From: Pseudosulfitobacter koreensis
Lineage (GTDB): Bacteria > Pseudomonadota > Alphaproteobacteria > Rhodobacterales > Rhodobacteraceae
Length of the DNA: 64,000 nucleotides
Assembly (NCBI RefSeq): GCF_024733015.1
Contig: NZ_JANKJG010000001.1
Coordinates: 434,001-498,000 of the forward strand
Direction of reading: 5' to 3'
Position numbers and translations under genes: made by a program
In this document: one piece after another, positions 61,831-64,000 of the stretch
Numbering within the stretch: the stretch's first letter is position 1
Layout: each line of letters starts with the position of its first letter
The notes under the pieces: generated by a model
The model's input: the letters and a program-made list of their open reading frames with translations, nothing else
What the model was told of the DNA's origin: nothing
The model's database searches: none

Positions 61831-62937
61831 GTGGTGAAGCTGTCCCTTTCTGCGTTGACCCTGTCGCATTTCAGATCGCACCGGATGGCGCGGATCGCGG
61901 TTGATCCGCGGCCTGTGGCGCTGTTCGGGCCGAATGGGGCGGGCAAGACCAACATACTGGAGGCGGTGTCGTTGTTTTCGCCCGGCCGCGGTTTGCGCAG
62001 GTCAAGCGCCGAGGACATGACGCGCAGGCCCGAGGCCTTGGGATGGAAGATCAGCGGGGTTCTGACTTCGCTGCGGCAGGTGCACGAGATCGAAATCCTG
62101 TCCGAGGCCGGAGCTGCGCGACAGGTGCGCATCGACGGCAAGGCGGCGGCGCAGGTGGCGCTGGCGCGCGTGGCGCGGGTGCTGTGGCTGATCCCTGCAA
62201 TGGACCGGCTGTGGATCGAAGGCGCGGAAGGGCGACGGCGGTTCCTGGACCGGATGACGCTGAGTTTCGAGCCGGGCCATGCGGACCTGTCGCTGATCTA
62301 TGAAAAGGCAATGCGCGAGCGCAACCGGCTGTTGAAGGACATGGTGCGCGATCCGGCGTGGTACGGAGCGCTGGAGGCGCAGATGGCGCAGGCGGGTGCG
62401 GCGATCCATGCCAATCGGCTGGCCACGCTTATGGAGCTGCATAGTGCCCAGAAGGACGCGCAGACCGCCTTTCCCACTGCCGATCTGGAGTTGGTGCACG
62501 CGGACGCGCCCCTGCCTGAGAGCGAGGAGGCGCTGCGCACTGCACTGGCTGAAGGGCGCAAGCGCGATCTGGCGGCGGGGCGCACGTTGATCGGGCCGCA
62601 CCGCGCCGATCTGATCGGCACATATGCGGCCAAGGACGTGCCCGCCCGTGATTGTTCGACAGGGGAGCAGAAGGCGCTGCTGGTCTCGCTGATCCTTGCC
62701 AATGCGCGCGCACTTGCCCAAAGCTTTGGTGCGCCACCCCTGCTGCTGCTGGACGAGGTGGCGGCGCATCTGGATGCGGACCGGCGCGCGGCGCTCTATG
62801 ACGAGATCGTGGCGCTGGGCGCGCAGGCGTGGATGACGGGGACCGACCGCAACCTCTTTGACGCATTGGGCGGGCGCGCGCAGTATCTGCACGTGACGGA
62901 GGCAGATGGCGCATCCAAGGTCGAGGCTGTGACATGA
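61831..62937 (+). CDS. recF: DNA replication and repair protein RecF
   Basis: The 368-residue SMC-like ATPase begins at GTG 61831 (or 61834) after GAAGGGG. It has LTLSHFRSHRMARIAVDPRP, Walker A LFGPNGAGKTNILEAVSLFS, signature DCSTGEQKALLVSLILANAR and Walker B PPLLLLDEVAAHLDADRRAA. It loads RecA at gaps. The stop overlaps the LysE start by 4 bases (ATGA). Confidence 0.96.
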   Translation: MVKLSLSALTLSHFRSHRMARIAVDPRPVALFGPNGAGKTNILEAVSLFSPGRGLRRSSAEDMTRRPEALGWKISGVLTSLRQVHEIEILSEAGAARQVRIDGKAAAQVALARVARVLWLIPAMDRLWIEGAEGRRRFLDRMTLSFEPGHADLSLIYEKAMRERNRLLKDMVRDPAWYGALEAQMAQAGAAIHANRLATLMELHSAQKDAQTAFPTADLELVHADAPLPESEEALRTALAEGRKRDLAAGRTLIGPHRADLIGTYAAKDVPARDCSTGEQKALLVSLILANARALAQSFGAPPLLLLDEVAAHLDADRRAALYDEIVALGAQAWMTGTDRNLFDALGGRAQYLHVTEADGASKVEAVT

Positions 62938-63555
62938 CGCTGCAATGGTCCGACCTGCTGCTGTACTGCGGCGCGCTGCTGATCCTGTTCCTGACGCCGG
63001 GCCCGGTCTGGCTGGCGCTGATGGCGCGCAGCCTGTCCGGAGGGTTCCGCGCGGCCTGGCCGCTGGCCGTGGGCGTGGCGATCGGTGACATCGTCTGGCC
63101 GCTGGTCGCCATCCTGGGGATTTCATGGATCTTGTCGGTTTTCGACACCTTCATGCTGGTGCTGCGATGGGTCGCCTGCGGTGTCTTCGTGGTGATGGGC
63201 GCGATGCTGATCCGCCATGCCGGGGCCACCATCAGCACCGACAGCCGTCTGACCCGCCCTGGCATTGATGGCCGGGTTCCTGGCTGGAATTCTGGCCATT
63301 CTCGGCAACCCCAAGGCGGTCCTTTTCTACATCGGTGTGCTGCCGGGGTTTTTCGATCTGCGCACGGTCACGGCGGTTGATGTGCTTCTGATCTTGGGCG
63401 TATCGGTTCTGATCCCGCTGGTGGGCAATCTGGTGATGGCGGCATTTGTGGGCCGCGTGCGGGCGCTGATCACCACATCGGGGGCGTTGCAGCGCATCAA
63501 TACCGGGGCCGGTGTGCTGCTGATTCTGGTTGGGCTGCTGCTGCCCTTCACGTGA
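62934..63555 (+). pseudogene. LysE/RhtB-family exporter, frameshifted
   Basis: The first frame (LLLYCGALLILFLTPGPVWL, then ARSLSGGFRAAWPLAVGVAI) is a normal LysE N-terminal half up to TRPGI. At about 63262-63268 the frame is lost, and the family's second half (MAGFLAGILAILGNPKAVLF to ILVGLLLPFT) continues in the +1 frame to 63555. One extra base in the string ggcattgatggcc explains it. Restored, the protein would be about 206 residues, the usual length. Alternatives are sequencing error, or translation restart at ATG 63268. Confidence 0.75.
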
Positions 63556-63577
63556 TCCAGAAACTTGTCTCGATTGC

Positions 63578-63606
63578 GTGACATCCCCCCATAAAAACAG
63601 TATAAA
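63578..63606 (+). promoter_or_regulatory. Candidate gyrB promoter
   Basis: GTGACA (63578-63583) and TATAAA (63601-63606) are each five of six to consensus with a 17-base spacer. The ATG of gyrB is 28 bases downstream with AAGGTGAT as ribosome site. Confidence 0.7.
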
Positions 63607-63633
63607 ATGACAAAAAACATAAGGTGATACGGC

Positions 63634-64000
63634 ATGTCCGAAATCGAGCAGGCGCCAGCCGAGTATGGCGCGGATTCCATCAAGGTTCTCAAAGGCTTGG
63701 ATGCTGTCCGCAAGCGTCCTGGCATGTACATCGGTGACACCGACGATGGCTCTGGTTTGCACCACATGGTCTACGAGGTCGTGGACAACGGCATCGATGA
63801 GGCGCTGGCAGGTCATGCCGACGCCGTGAACGTGACAATTCACGAGGATTCCTCGGTTTCCGTCAGCGACAACGGACGCGGCATTCCGGTAGGCATCCAC
63901 GAAGAAGAGGGCGTGTCCGCCGCCGAGGTCATCATGACCCAGCTGCACGCGGGCGGCAAATTCGACAGCAACAGCTACAAGGTTTCGGGCGGTCTGCACG
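63634..64000 (+). CDS. gyrB: DNA gyrase subunit B, N-terminal part
   Basis: The first 122 residues are present and the gene runs off the window. [20 protein letters not shown] and [20 protein letters not shown] are the GHKL ATPase N-terminus. [16 protein letters not shown] contains the catalytic Glu and Mg-binding Asn, [10 protein letters not shown] the ATP-binding Asp, and [20 protein letters not shown] the ATP lid. It supercoils DNA together with GyrA. Confidence 0.97.
   Translation, partial: MSEIEQAPAEYGADSIKVLKGLDAVRKRPGMYIGDTDDGSGLHHMVYEVVDNGIDEALAGHADAVNVTIHEDSSVSVSDNGRGIPVGIHEEEGVSAAEVIMTQLHAGGKFDSNSYKVSGGLH

Overview
The window looks like a chromosomal segment of a marine Roseobacter-group bacterium (Alphaproteobacteria, Rhodobacterales). 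The evidence is a high-G+C coding bias, the order rpsT-dnaA-dnaN-recF-gyrB, a divergent serB/serC-serA locus, several polyamine-type ABC importers, an 'NTNNSAMVALQTLKS' flagellin N-terminus and many short Rhodobacterales family proteins. The genus cannot be fixed from sequence alone. Genes are tightly packed, often with 4-base start/stop overlaps. I saw no tRNA, rRNA, CRISPR array, insertion sequence or prophage.

Layout. 1-9.5 kb: cell-wall and housekeeping genes (mepA fragment, phytase-like esterase, queuosine-precursor transporter, arfB, EamA permease), NAD salvage genes pncB and pncA flanking a broken gene, a tRNA hydroxylase (trhO) and an MFS transporter. Between the transporter and a SpoIIAA-like gene lies a compact terminated transcription unit with a near-perfect Shine-Dalgarno, an 18-codon ORF and a downstream anti-Shine-Dalgarno stretch. 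9.6-13.6 kb: a flagellar remnant (motB, flgE, a flagellin 5' fragment, flgN, flgJ, flgD). flgE runs without a break into an inverted flagellin 5' end, so a rearrangement has cut the flagellar cluster here. 13.6-22.6 kb: UDP-glucose dehydrogenase, then a putrescine uptake and catabolism locus (puuB-like oxidase, potIHGF, GntR regulator, spuC-like aminotransferase) sharing a candidate operator. 22.6-30.2 kb: argE, an M24 ectoine-hydrolase-like gene and a second polyamine-type importer with one unusually large permease.

30.3-44 kb: murein transglycosylase, WYL-type regulator with a perfect palindromic operator, RNase R, dapE and dapD, a degenerate Hint-domain gene, a LOG-family protein, small membrane proteins, rlmN and an IalB-like protein. 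44-58 kb: asparaginase, serine synthesis (serB, serC, serA) with a structured serC leader, threonine degradation (kbl-tdh) behind an XRE-cupin regulator, a thiolase, ubiquinone genes ubiB/ubiE, mutM and an enoyl-CoA hydratase. 58-64 kb: the replication-initiation block rpsT, dnaA, dnaN, recF, a frameshifted LysE exporter and the start of gyrB.

Main points of interest: the flgE/flagellin chimaera with 9-10 bp shared at the join; the mini-ORF RNA at about 1.85-2.08 kb; three apparent frame breaks (5.4 kb, 12.95 kb, 63.26 kb); a Hint domain lacking its catalytic Cys and His; three GANTC methylation sites within 85 bp upstream of dnaA; and an AATTTGATCA motif shared by two polyamine promoters.
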